Shown: piece by piece, positions 45,719 through 54,654 of the stretch
Numbering within the stretch: the stretch's first letter is position 1
Layout of the letters: every line of letters starts with the position of its first letter
NCBI RefSeq assembly: GCF_004125825.1
Contig: NZ_QQWI01000006.1
Location: 186,001-250,000 of the forward strand
DNA: 64,000 bases
From: Fusibacter sp. A1
Lineage (GTDB): Bacteria > Bacillota > Clostridia > Peptostreptococcales > Acidaminobacteraceae
Reading direction: 5' to 3'
Position numbers and translations under genes: made by a program
The notes under the pieces: generated by a model
What the model was told of the DNA's origin: nothing
The model's database searches: none
Seen by the model: the letters and a program-made list of their open reading frames with translations, nothing else

Positions 45719-46708
45719 TTAGTTCAGAAAAGACTTCAGCCAATCCTTGACTTCATCGGAAGCGTAGCTTGCTTCAATCGAAATCTCAAAGATCCTATTG
45801 AAATCACTTTCATTCCAGTGGAAGGCTTCTTCGATTCTTTCAAATTCCTTTGTCATGGTCGTGTCCGATACCGTGCGGTTGTCCGTATTGACCATCACCA
45901 GAAGATCATCTTTGTAAAAATCATCAATCGGGTGTTCATCCATATTTAGAACGGCCTTAGTCTGCACGTTGCTTGTAGGGCAGCTTTCGATGACGACACC
46001 CTTTGATTTTAGTAAACCATAAGCTTCAGCATTGTCTTTAATCGCCACACCATGACCGATTCTAGTTGCGCCCAGTAGTTTGATGGCATCGATCACATTG
46101 CTAGAAATACCGGTTTCGCCCGCATGGATCGTCACCTCGTACCCCAGTTCACGCGCATAGTTGACCGGTTCGACAAATCGTTCTGAGAACGCTTCCAGTT
46201 CACCACCACATAAATCCACCGCAACAACCCCCTTATTGATAAAAGGCCTTCCTGCGTCGATCATCGTGTACATCTCCTTAGGAGAAGTATGTCTTAGATA
46301 AGAAAGAATCAGATTGCCCTTGATTTCAAATGCATCTTCAGCCCTCTTGATGCCATCCAGCACACTTTTGATGACTAGGTCCTGAGTCAAGCCCTTTTCA
46401 GTATGCTGTTGAGGCGCGAACCTGATTTCAAGGTATTTTACATTTTCATTTGCAGCGTCCTCCATCAGCTCATATGCGACTCTTTCTAGCGCATCTTCTG
46501 TTTGAGTGATCGCGATCGGAAGGTCGAACCTTTCAAGATAGGTAAGTAGGGAATCACAGTCTGCAGGTGCCACAAGGTGGTCGTTCAGTTCATCCATGAC
46601 CTCTGAAGGCAATATGATATGATGTTTCTTAGCCAGTTCAAATACGGTTTCAGTTCGTAAACTACCGTCTAGGTGGCAGTGAAGTTCGATTTTAGGTAGA
46701 TGTTTCAT
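45719..46708 (-). CDS. add: Adenosine deaminase
   Basis: This 329-residue enzyme turns adenosine into inosine in purine salvage. Zinc-binding residues are in HCHLDGSL near the start. Other motifs are VDLCGGE, HAGETG (active-site Glu), IGHGVAI, and the late aspartates in VNTDNRTVSDT. It lies alone behind an adenine-type riboswitch with a terminator, so expression should rise when adenine is plentiful. AAAGGAG precedes the ATG. Confidence 0.95.
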   Translation of the reverse strand: MKHLPKIELHCHLDGSLRTETVFELAKKHHIILPSEVMDELNDHLVAPADCDSLLTYLERFDLPIAITQTEDALERVAYELMEDAANENVKYLEIRFAPQQHTEKGLTQDLVIKSVLDGIKRAEDAFEIKGNLILSYLRHTSPKEMYTMIDAGRPFINKGVVAVDLCGGELEAFSERFVEPVNYARELGYEVTIHAGETGISSNVIDAIKLLGATRIGHGVAIKDNAEAYGLLKSKGVVIESCPTSNVQTKAVLNMDEHPIDDFYKDDLLVMVNTDNRTVSDTTMTKEFERIEEAFHWNESDFNRIFEISIEASYASDEVKDWLKSFLN

Positions 46709-46842
46709 TTTTTTCGCTCCTTTATGATGGCTTGATTAAGTTTTTTTGTTTTTTAGTTTTTAAAAACGTCTAAACACCTCTTCGTGACCTGCAATACAAG
46801 CTCACTTGCCGGTGGGGCGCTACGAACAGAATACGTTCGTAG

Positions 46843-46901
46843 TAAAAAAAAGCTTGATTACGAAGAAGACACGTGAAGCGTCTTCTTCGTAATCAAGCTT
46901 T
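46843..46901 (-). terminator. Riboswitch-controlled terminator before add
   Basis: AAGCTTGATTACGAAGAAGAC and its exact complement form a 21-bp stem with a 9-nt loop and a run of seven U. Its 5' arm includes the 3' strands of P3 and P1 of the aptamer, so the two structures exclude each other. Confidence 0.9.
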
Positions 46902-46951
46902 TAAGGTGCTTGGTAGAAACTCCCGAACCAGATTATCGGGATTATACGAAG
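46885..46951 (-). promoter_or_regulatory. Purine riboswitch aptamer, adenine type
   Basis: The minus strand reads CTTCGTATAATCCCGATAAT, then GGTTCGGGAGTTTCTACCAA, then a P3 loop and TTGATTACGAAG. P1 (CTTCGTA/TACGAAG), P2 (CCCGA/TCGGG), the J2/3 core GTTTCTACC and P3 (AAGC/GCTT) are present. The specificity base before TACG is U, which selects adenine rather than guanine. Ligand binding keeps P1 formed and prevents the terminator, an ON switch. Confidence 0.93.
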
Positions 46952-46975
46952 TTCATAATTATTATATTAGTTGCT

Positions 46976-47004
46976 ATTATACGACCGACAAGTCTCGTTG
47001 TCAA
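46976..47004 (-). promoter_or_regulatory. Promoter of the add transcript
   Basis: TTGACA (47004-46999) and TATAAT (46981-46976), both perfect, are 17 bp apart on the minus strand. Start expected near 46969, just before the aptamer. Confidence 0.9.
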
Positions 47005-47053
47005 AGGTAATTATCAACAAAAAGGTATTTCTCCAATAGTCACTAATCTATAA

Positions 47054-49180
47054 TTAAAGTTTTTCCCGTCTTTTTTGACGCTCCTTATCGATATACATAG
47101 CCTCATCTGCAGTCTGTAAACACTGATCGATAGAAATCTCTTCATTTTCTCTTACTCCGTAACCCATAGCCACACTGATTCCTGTCTTTACTTCCTCGTC
47201 ATCTTTGACCAGACTGATGTGTTTGCAACCAATTCGTATTTTCTGCATGATGATCTTAGCCTGTACTTCGTTTCCGCTTTCAATCCAAACTAAAAATTCA
47301 TCACCGCCCATTCGAATGGCATCAAAGGGTTTTGATGCGTCTTTTAGCAGTTCAGAAAACTTGATAATCAGCTGATCTCCCACTAAGTGTCCGAATTCAT
47401 CGTTGACAAGTTTTAGATCATTGATATCGAAAGCAATAACATACTGAGGATAGCTACGTGTGTCGGTTTCCATATCCAATTGATTAAAATGGTTTCTATT
47501 GAATAATCCTGTTAAGGGATCGATATAGATAAGCCTTTCTCTTTCACGCAGCAATAGCAGGTCGGTATTTTGTCGTATCAGTTTTGTGATGATGTGATAA
47601 AGGATAACAAAAAGAAGGGCAAGAAATAATCCTGAGATAATCAAGGCATTTCTCAGCTTAATGTTTTCGATATTTTCAATTACAGGCAATCCCTGCATTC
47701 CATAGTATTTTGCTTCATCATAACTTATCAATCGCTTTGATTTGTTGAAGATGCTCACCATCAGCCCTAATTCCTTCTGCACTCCAAAATATAAGAAGGA
47801 ATCTGTGGGTGTATCCCCTTTTTTCTGTATATTGCTATAACCTAAACCGTGGATATAATAGTCGGCAACTGCTGGTGTTTCAATAAAATAATCCGCCTCT
47901 CCACTATCCACTTTGGCTATCGAAGTTTGAATATCAGGTGTATTGACAATCGTAACATTCCTTAAGTTCTTATTAAGGTACTCTTCATGCCAAAAGCCAT
48001 CGATCACAGCCACTCTTTTTCCTTCTAGTCCATAGGTATCAAATACATATGGACTTTTATTGTCACCATAGATGATGTCGCGTTCGTCACTAAAAGGAGC
48101 GGTAAAAATAAAGGATGCCTTACGCTCTTCTGATATCGCCATGTTAAGAACATCCACTTGCTTGAGCAAGGCTTTGGCATAAACTTCTTCAAATGTGCCT
48201 GGAACAGCTTCAAGTCTAATGCCAAGCAGCTCTGAGAAATTAGATAGATAATATCCTGCGATTCCTCCATAGTTACCATTCTCATAATAATCGATTGGAA
48301 GATAATCTGTTGCGACGCCTACTCTTACACTTGGCTCAGATTCAAGCCAGGCTTTCTCTTGCGGTGTTAAATCAAGAATCATCCGAATGTAGGCTTGCCT
48401 TGCGTTTTTTATCATACGATCGATCTCTGGCCGACTGCCGATAATCACTTTCTCAATAATTCCTAGAAGCATCTTATTTTCATTCAGTGCGGATATCGTC
48501 AGTTTGGATCTGATATCATCTAGGTCTGTTAGTTTTATCGTGTTGGGATATTTCAATGAATAGTCATAGAGGATCTCCCCGCCTGCGGTGATAAACGCTT
48601 CTATTTCTTGATTTTCTAACGCTTCCAATCCGTGATACTGATCTTCAAAAATGATAGGTTCGTAGTTGATTTTATTATAGGACTGCTGAAACAGATCGAT
48701 GACAATATCACTGTCAATAAAACCGACTTTCTTATTGTCGATATCTCCAACTGTTCTGATCGTACCGTTTTTAGACGCCAATATCGCATAAGGGACACTA
48801 TTGATCTCATTCGTAAACGACATTGTCTTCATCCGTTCTTCCGTTGGATTCGCACCAAACAAAAGATCGATTTCTCCACTATGGAGCCCGTTATAGACTG
48901 CTCCCCAAGATAGGTCATCCACAACTTCAATGGTTAGTCCCAACTCTTCATTGAGATAATCGGTGAACTCAAGCATATAACCCTTTGAATGGTCCCCATC
49001 ATAAAAAAATTCGATACCAGCGTAAGGATCCAACCCCAGAGTATAAATCTTATTCTTATTAACCTTCAACCACTGGGTTTCTTCAGGTGTCAAACTAGCT
49101 GGGATGAAGGAATCTGCATACATGCTACAATCTGATAGGATCAGAAGGATGATAGCAATGACAATGAGTGCCCTTTTCAT
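47054..49180 (-). CDS. Diguanylate cyclase with two extracellular SBP_bac_3 domains
   Basis: ATG 49180 (GGAGG 5 nt upstream) gives 708 residues. Signal/membrane segment (ALIVIAIILLILSDCSMYA), first amino-acid-binding-protein-like domain (about 35-260), second one (about 280-490; LTPQEKAWLESEPSVRVGVATDYLPIDYYENG), TM segment (about 510-530) and a GGDEF domain with MGGDEFLVW near residue 622. It should make c-di-GMP in response to an extracellular amino acid or similar ligand. Both binding domains begin with TPEE/TPQE.W, as in BvgS-like sensors. Monocistronic. Confidence 0.9.
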   Translation of the reverse strand: MKRALIVIAIILLILSDCSMYADSFIPASLTPEETQWLKVNKNKIYTLGLDPYAGIEFFYDGDHSKGYMLEFTDYLNEELGLTIEVVDDLSWGAVYNGLHSGEIDLLFGANPTEERMKTMSFTNEINSVPYAILASKNGTIRTVGDIDNKKVGFIDSDIVIDLFQQSYNKINYEPIIFEDQYHGLEALENQEIEAFITAGGEILYDYSLKYPNTIKLTDLDDIRSKLTISALNENKMLLGIIEKVIIGSRPEIDRMIKNARQAYIRMILDLTPQEKAWLESEPSVRVGVATDYLPIDYYENGNYGGIAGYYLSNFSELLGIRLEAVPGTFEEVYAKALLKQVDVLNMAISEERKASFIFTAPFSDERDIIYGDNKSPYVFDTYGLEGKRVAVIDGFWHEEYLNKNLRNVTIVNTPDIQTSIAKVDSGEADYFIETPAVADYYIHGLGYSNIQKKGDTPTDSFLYFGVQKELGLMVSIFNKSKRLISYDEAKYYGMQGLPVIENIENIKLRNALIISGLFLALLFVILYHIITKLIRQNTDLLLLRERERLIYIDPLTGLFNRNHFNQLDMETDTRSYPQYVIAFDINDLKLVNDEFGHLVGDQLIIKFSELLKDASKPFDAIRMGGDEFLVWIESGNEVQAKIIMQKIRIGCKHISLVKDDEEVKTGISVAMGYGVRENEEISIDQCLQTADEAMYIDKERQKRREKL

Positions 49181-49227
49181 AACCGCCTCCAATACTGTAT
49201 AAACTTCCGTTTTCTTTCGTCAGGTAA

Positions 49228-50001
49228 TTAGCTTAAAAAGAAATAGGCATTGCCTAAGTTGACGCATGCGATAAGAATTATCGCTATATTGAATATGATC
49301 CGTAAGTATCCTTCTTTTATCCTTCTATACAACTTGCTGCCCATGAATCCACCCAAGATCCCTCCTGGAATCAATACGACCAGCATGCTCATATCCATGG
49401 TCGACCACTCATTAAGCATGGTCAAGGTAAGTAGCTTTGTTCCCTGTGACGCGAAGATTAAAAATATGGATCCGAATGCCGCATACTTTCTATCCATACC
49501 GCAGATTAGAAAAAGAAGCATTACATTCAATGGCCCCCCACCGATACCGAGAAAGCTTGAAATCGTACCTAGTCCTATACCAGCAAGCAAAATGTAAATC
49601 GGATGTGAGACCTTTATTTTTTTAGGACTCCTATTTACTAGATAGATCACTAAGATCATGATCGCAACAAGCATGAGAGATTGAATTCCTTTGGCTAGCT
49701 TATCATTTGCAAGCAGTAGGATAAATTGCGAAAAAAGTATTTTTCCAATAAAACCGCCAATGACACCCCCGCCAGCAATCCACCATAGTGACTTTTCAAC
49801 CACCACGCCAAGTCTTATATTCATCGTTAGCGCGATGATTGTCATAGAAAAAACGGTTACAGACGATAGGGTGCTTATTGTTGCCGCATCGAAGTGATTA
49901 AGTGTGTCAAGCGCCGGTTTGATGATGACTCCGCCACCTAGCCCCACTAGAGACCCGAATAGGGTTGCGATCAGTCCAATAAAGAAATAAATGAAATACA
50001 T
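49228..50001 (-). CDS. TauE/SafE (TSUP) family permease
   Basis: This 257-residue protein has about eight hydrophobic segments. The family repeats GLVGLGGGVIIKPAL (start) and SSFLGIGGGPLNVML (centre) are present. TSUP proteins move sulfur-containing or organic anions across the membrane. AAAGGAG precedes the ATG. It may share a transcript with the GGDEF gene 47 bp downstream, but a link in function is not evident. Confidence 0.88.
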   Translation of the reverse strand: MYFIYFFIGLIATLFGSLVGLGGGVIIKPALDTLNHFDAATISTLSSVTVFSMTIIALTMNIRLGVVVEKSLWWIAGGGVIGGFIGKILFSQFILLLANDKLAKGIQSLMLVAIMILVIYLVNRSPKKIKVSHPIYILLAGIGLGTISSFLGIGGGPLNVMLLFLICGMDRKYAAFGSIFLIFASQGTKLLTLTMLNEWSTMDMSMLVVLIPGGILGGFMGSKLYRRIKEGYLRIIFNIAIILIACVNLGNAYFFLS

Positions 50002-50088
50002 GATGACTCCTTTGCATATTAGTTTGCTTATTTGGGTACAATTCGAGTATATCCGTAATAACGAATCTGATTATTAATCAATTATTAA

Positions 50089-50117
50089 TTGACTTGTTAC
50101 TATATACTTGATATTGT
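50089..50117 (+). promoter_or_regulatory. Promoter of the response-regulator gene
   Basis: TTGACT and TATTGT are separated by 17 bp. The start codon is 54 bp further on. Confidence 0.55.
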
Positions 50118-50170
50118 GAAGGATATTAATCATCAAGTCAACAAAGAGCTTAACATGGGAAGGAAATCAA

Positions 50171-50857
50171 ATGGCTAGAATACTGATCGCTGATGATTCA
50201 CTCGTGATGCGAAGGAACATCAAAACCATGCTTCAACAGACTAATCATAAAATCATAGGCGAAGCCGATAACGGAAAAAAAGCATACATGGCTGCCATTG
50301 AGCTTTGTCCCGACTTGATCACGATGGACATCAACATGCCCATCATGACCGGTGTTGAAGCTGTTAAAAAAATTAAAGCTCAAAATAAGGATATAAAAAT
50401 CATCATGATCAGTTCTGAAGCGGATAAGCATAGCGTCTTTTCAGCCCTAGAGGCGGGTGCTGACAATTACCTGCTTAAACCGCTCAATAGGGACAAACTG
50501 ATACAAGTGATCGACAAGGTATCTTCTGATTCTTCAAGTGCCTTACGTGTAGATAAGCTTAAGACCTTGACCGGTCATGAGCCCTTTTTCGAGCAGATAA
50601 GTAAAGAGAATTCAGGGTATGTCATCGAAAACGCCAAAGGGATAATCTCAGTTTTTGTAGGCAACTCATTCGGTAACGAACATATCGATTCACTTCATCA
50701 GACCATTCACAGTATGCTTCAAATAAGCAACTTAAGCTGGCATTTTAGCTTTGAAGCCTATAATGAATTGGGTACGAACGCTATCGCATTTTTCGAATCC
50801 TCTTTCAAGTCCTTAGAACAGAGTAAACATGAATATACTTCTTCACTTATAAAATAA
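50171..50857 (+). CDS. Response regulator with receiver and novel C-terminal domain
   Basis: This 228-residue protein has an N-terminal CheY-like receiver (about 1-118): DDS near the start, phosphorylatable Asp in ITMDINMP, Ser in MISSEAD and Lys in YLLKPL. The C-terminal about 100 residues (PFFEQISKENSGYVIENAKGIISVFVGNSFGNEH...SWHFSFEAYNELGTNAIAFF) are not a DNA-binding or GGDEF/HD-GYP domain that I recognise. They might be a protein-interaction domain. No kinase gene is adjacent. It lies near c-di-GMP genes. GGAAGGAAATC precedes the ATG. Confidence 0.8.
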   Translation: MARILIADDSLVMRRNIKTMLQQTNHKIIGEADNGKKAYMAAIELCPDLITMDINMPIMTGVEAVKKIKAQNKDIKIIMISSEADKHSVFSALEAGADNYLLKPLNRDKLIQVIDKVSSDSSSALRVDKLKTLTGHEPFFEQISKENSGYVIENAKGIISVFVGNSFGNEHIDSLHQTIHSMLQISNLSWHFSFEAYNELGTNAIAFFESSFKSLEQSKHEYTSSLIK

Positions 50858-50900
50858 AAGCTGAATGAGCATGACTTTTCTTCGTGCTCACTCAGCTTTT
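50858..50900. terminator. Terminator between response regulator and pepP-like gene
   Basis: AAAGCTGAATGAGCA pairs with TGCTCACTCAGCTTT, followed by TTTATT. Confidence 0.8.
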
Positions 50901-50903
50901 TTA

Positions 50904-52676
50904 TTATATTCTTCGTGTCAACTTATCAAGAAGTTCAAGTGTGCTTCCTTCAAGCATAGGTGAAAGATGACGATTCACTTTGTCGTGGTAGTCGTTGATC
51001 CATTCGAGCTCAGCTTCTGTAAGCAAGTCCATCACAAGCGGCACCGTATCAATCGGGCAATAGGAGATCGTTTCAAATTTAAAAAACTCTCCGAACTCCG
51101 TGACACGGTCCTCCACAACCAGCAAGGTGTTTTCAATTCTTACGCCATGTCTTCCTGGTTTATAAACACCCGGTTCATTTGTAATCAGCATGCCCTTTTC
51201 AAGTTCCACATCGTTTTGATTGCACCGTATCGTGTGTGGTCCCTCGTGCACGCTTAAGACGTATCCCAACCCGTGACCTGTGCCGCACTTATAATCAAGC
51301 CCCGCATCCCACATCGGCTTTCTAGCCAGTATATCAAGATGTGGACCACAGGTGCCTTTTAAGAATACCGCCTTTGAAAGTCCTATATGCGACTTAAGCG
51401 TCAGCGTATAATCCACTCTTTCCTCATCTGTCAGTTCTCCAAGAGCCACTGTCCTTGTGATATCGGTGGTACCGTCCAAGTATTGTCCACCGGAATCAAA
51501 TAGTAGGAATCCCTTTTCCTTTAAAACGGCATGGTTGTCCTTTGTGGCGCCATAGTGCATCATTGCAGCATTTTCACCGTATCCTGCGATCGTATTGAAG
51601 CTTGGACCCATGCTAAGCGGCTGCTCTCTTCTGAACTTTTCCAGTTGATCTGCGACATCAAGTTCTGTGATACTGCCAGATTTCACTTCGCTGTAGAGCC
51701 ACTCCAAGAAGTAGATCAGGGCTATACCGTCCTTTATCTGGCTGTTTCTTATATTGGCAATTTCCTCTTTTGATTTTACAGCCTTAAACTTTGTGATCTC
51801 ATCGCCCTTATCGATATGGATGACTGTTTCAGGTAAGGCACCAACAAGACTTGCGCTAATCTGATGTTTATCATAGATGACTTTTTTGTGGTTCATCCCG
51901 TCTAAATCCATAAAAATGCTATCATAATCCAGTAGATCGATCCGATCTGCCTTCAATGAGTTTTTCACCTCATCATCCAGTTTTTCTGAATGTACATATA
52001 ATTTTACCTCATCAAGAGTGATGATCACATAAGAAATCACAAAAGGACAATACTGTATGTCCTCGCCCCTTATGTTAAGGAGCCACGCGATATCATCAAG
52101 GTTTGGTAGGATAAAAGCGTCTGCGGCGTTCTTCTTCATCGTCTCTCTGACTCGTTCAATTTTTTCAGTCCTAGACTGTCCGGCGTACTCGAGTTTGAAA
52201 TCGATCACCCTGCCCATCGGAAAAGCAGGTCGCTCGGTCCAAAGGCTATCTATCAGATCAAGATCGATCTTAAAATCGAAGGCTTTTGATTTAGTTTGTT
52301 GAAGTAGCTGCTCAAAAGCGGATTGACTATAGCATTTGCCGTCAAAGCTGATGACAGCGCCTTCATAAAGATTGTCTCCCAACCACTCCGCTATTGTCGG
52401 TTCTCCAGGAAGACCCTGTTTGACCAACTCGAATGGGGTATCTGAAAGTTGAGTCTCGGCCTGGGTATGGTATCTACCGTCTGTCCATAATCTCGCCTTA
52501 TACTCAGTAATCACCGCAGTTCCAGCAGAACCTGTAAATCCGCAAATCCATTCACGCGATTTGAAATAGTCCGATACATACTCGCTCTGATGCGCGTCAA
52601 AGCTTGGAACAATGTAACAAGAGATACCATGGGCCTTCATTTGATTGCGTAGTTCACTCACTCTTTGATTTATCAT
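50904..52676 (-). CDS. Xaa-Pro aminopeptidase, M24B family
   Basis: ATG 52676 (AAGGAGG 5 nt upstream) gives 590 residues. Two N-terminal creatinase-like domains (about 1-300) precede the pita-bread catalytic domain. Its metal ligands are recognisable: the two Asp in FDSGGQYLDGTTDITRT, His in HGLGYVLSVHEGP, Glu in MLITNEPGVY and Glu in HGVRIENTL. The enzyme removes an N-terminal residue before proline. The length suits the three-domain bacterial and eukaryotic forms (about 590-620 residues). Confidence 0.95.
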   Translation of the reverse strand: MINQRVSELRNQMKAHGISCYIVPSFDAHQSEYVSDYFKSREWICGFTGSAGTAVITEYKARLWTDGRYHTQAETQLSDTPFELVKQGLPGEPTIAEWLGDNLYEGAVISFDGKCYSQSAFEQLLQQTKSKAFDFKIDLDLIDSLWTERPAFPMGRVIDFKLEYAGQSRTEKIERVRETMKKNAADAFILPNLDDIAWLLNIRGEDIQYCPFVISYVIITLDEVKLYVHSEKLDDEVKNSLKADRIDLLDYDSIFMDLDGMNHKKVIYDKHQISASLVGALPETVIHIDKGDEITKFKAVKSKEEIANIRNSQIKDGIALIYFLEWLYSEVKSGSITELDVADQLEKFRREQPLSMGPSFNTIAGYGENAAMMHYGATKDNHAVLKEKGFLLFDSGGQYLDGTTDITRTVALGELTDEERVDYTLTLKSHIGLSKAVFLKGTCGPHLDILARKPMWDAGLDYKCGTGHGLGYVLSVHEGPHTIRCNQNDVELEKGMLITNEPGVYKPGRHGVRIENTLLVVEDRVTEFGEFFKFETISYCPIDTVPLVMDLLTEAELEWINDYHDKVNRHLSPMLEGSTLELLDKLTRRI

Positions 52677-52770
52677 AAATCCTCCTTGATTTTCACTTAA
52701 TTTCATCATACCTAACTCTATTTTTTTATCAATATTTCATCAAAAACACTTGTTACATTTACGAAACATA

Positions 52771-52802
52771 AAATGACTAGCCTTTTCACAGTCTAGTCAT
52801 TT
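52771..52802 (-). terminator. Hairpin at the end of the HD-GYP gene
   Basis: AAATGACTAG / CTAGTCATTT stem overlaps the stop codon. The T-run behind it is short, so termination is not certain. Confidence 0.5.
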
Positions 52803-53958
52803 AAATGGTTTTGCTATTTTTTATTGTATGTACCGATTGACTCGATCCAAATCCTTTTTTAAAGGTTTCGACATCCCAAACATCTTCAATGAAGAGTGTC
52901 TGTTCCTTTTCAAGATTTACTTCCTGTATCTCTGTATAATGGAGCACCGCTTCCAGATTTAAAATCCTGACTCTCGGTCTACTTGGATTTGAGGCCCGGT
53001 AACTGGCTACGATACCGATTCTACCATCGGATAATACGACTCCGCTTCCCGGTGGAAACATACAGATATTGTTCATCATCTGTTTAAAGATATTCCTATC
53101 GATTCGATAGATGCACTCGACCATGAGAATATCAAGCGCCTCATAAATCGCCATCTTGCTTCTGTAAACCCTGTTGGTCGTCATCGCATCATACATGTCA
53201 CAGACGGTGACAATCTGAACATACTCTGGAATCTCAATTCCGCTGATTCCAAGGGGATATCCCGACCCATCCAACTTTTCATGATGAAGTAGGACAATTT
53301 GCTTAGCCAAATAAGGCAACTTTTCAATATCCTTGAGTAACTCATAACCAAGCTGAGGATGCTTTTGAATCACTCTGATTTCGGCAGGAGTGAGTTTTCC
53401 CGGCTTTTGAATGACATCTTGGTCGATACGCGCCTTACCTATATCGTGAAGCAGGGCTCCCAGCGCGATGTTCTTAATATCTTCCATCACATAGTTAAGG
53501 CCCTTGGCAGTCAGTATCGATAGCACGGCTACGTTCACACTGTGTTTATAAGTGTACGCGTCGGTTCCAATCAGCTCAGAAACTGTATATAGAATATCAC
53601 CTGATCTGCTAAGCGTTTCAATAAGCATATCCACAACATTTTTTACCAGTTCAATTTGATCATTTGGTATGAGCGCTTTAACACCCATACTTTCCTTATG
53701 TAAAATATCATCAAAAATCTCTTTAACATTTTCAATTGCCTGTTCCATCTTATCTTCTTCGATAATCCCGACAGGTTGAATGCCACGGCTTGCTTGATCG
53801 ATTACATGTACCACATTGACATTGTGGCTTAATAACTTCTCAAGTATGTCATTATTTACCACCGTGCCTTTCTGCAAAAGCATACTACCGTGTTCAGTAA
53901 ACACGGGTTCCAGTAATTGATTTCCGATGAGTTGATGACCTACTTGTGCCAATCTCAT
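52801..53958 (-). CDS. HD-GYP domain protein (c-di-GMP phosphodiesterase)
   Basis: This 385-residue protein has an N-terminal region of about 100 residues, then an HD-GYP domain. HSVNVAVLS gives the first His, HDIGKARI near residue 170 the HD pair, HPQLGYELL further His, and HHEKLDGSGYP near residue 222 the GYP motif. It ends with a small domain (about 300-385; IGIVASYRASNPSRPRVRILNLE). It should hydrolyse c-di-GMP, countering the GGDEF protein at 47054. AGGAG precedes the ATG. A direct repeat of the type at 33901 lies just upstream. Confidence 0.92.
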   Translation of the reverse strand: MRLAQVGHQLIGNQLLEPVFTEHGSMLLQKGTVVNNDILEKLLSHNVNVVHVIDQASRGIQPVGIIEEDKMEQAIENVKEIFDDILHKESMGVKALIPNDQIELVKNVVDMLIETLSRSGDILYTVSELIGTDAYTYKHSVNVAVLSILTAKGLNYVMEDIKNIALGALLHDIGKARIDQDVIQKPGKLTPAEIRVIQKHPQLGYELLKDIEKLPYLAKQIVLLHHEKLDGSGYPLGISGIEIPEYVQIVTVCDMYDAMTTNRVYRSKMAIYEALDILMVECIYRIDRNIFKQMMNNICMFPPGSGVVLSDGRIGIVASYRASNPSRPRVRILNLEAVLHYTEIQEVNLEKEQTLFIEDVWDVETFKKGFGSSQSVHTIKNSKTI

Positions 53959-53993
53959 ACGCGCCTCTCCTGCAGTCTTTTATGTCTACTACT

Positions 53994-54023
53994 ATCATAC
54001 AACAATTCATACTTAATTCATAC
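53994..54023 (-). promoter_or_regulatory. Promoter of the HD-GYP gene with direct repeat (copy 2)
   Basis: TATGAT (minus strand, 53999-53994) is the likely -10 box. TTCATACTTAATTCATACT at 54005-54023 covers the -35 region and repeats the sequence at 33901 exactly. No consensus -35 box is present, as at promoters that need an activator. Confidence 0.5.
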
Positions 54024-54159
54024 TCTATTAATCTATCGTCAGATTGTCGCATTATATTTAATGGAATTCTCCGATTTATTTCCTTTTTTTTATCAAATTT
54101 GTGCTCGGAAGGCTTCATCTTGTTAATTTTTAATGAAGGAGCGTCCCTAAATGAAAGAA

Positions 54160-54185
54160 AGGTGATCTTCATATGAAAATCACCT
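54160..54185 (-). terminator. Hairpin terminator downstream of the 107-residue gene
   Basis: AGGTGAT / ATCACCT stem with TTTC after it on the minus strand. Confidence 0.55.
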
Positions 54186-54219
54186 GACAAAGCCAATACT
54201 ATGCACTTTATCCTTTTTA

Positions 54220-54543
54220 CTAAAAACTATCAAAAATTCCTGCAAGGATAAACGTTACTATCGTATCTTCATCCATGAATATTTCTGAAAATACGGGGTG
54301 GACACTCATCTCATCGATCAGTTTCGAGGCCGTCAATTTAATCTCTTTTTCAATAGCCTTAAAATAAGAGATATGCTTCGCTTCAGAACTCACACCTAAT
54401 CTGCAGACAATGCCACTCACTTCAATTCGTTCTCCTGCGCTGTGTAGGATACTAAGAACCAGTTCCACGCTCTCGTCTGATTTGATGAACCGCTCTGCGA
54501 TGAGCTTGATTGACGCGTTGATTGTTAATGTTGATAATTTCAA
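54220..54543 (-). CDS. Hypothetical 107-residue protein
   Basis: TTG 54543 is preferred as start because GAGGAG lies 7 nt upstream. The product is mixed alpha/beta with a central VSGIVCRLGVSSEAKHISYFKAIEKEIKLTASKLIDEM and a hydrophobic end (VTFILAGIFDSF). No family recognised. It lies 112 bp upstream of the divergent HD phosphohydrolase region and on the same strand as both neighbours. Confidence 0.55.
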   Translation of the reverse strand: MKLSTLTINASIKLIAERFIKSDESVELVLSILHSAGERIEVSGIVCRLGVSSEAKHISYFKAIEKEIKLTASKLIDEMSVHPVFSEIFMDEDTIVTFILAGIFDSF

Positions 54544-54654
54544 AAGTATTCTCCTCTTCAATCAAAATATAAATGAGTATACCATGATTGCGAACGACTT
54601 CCTATGTGCATTTTCAATATTTTGTGAACAATAGTAGAGAATTTGTGAAGTCTA

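Noticed and set aside
46820..46842. Second hairpin after the riboswitch terminator as a further terminator
   Set aside because: CTACGAAC/GTTCGTAG forms a stem but no U-run follows it.
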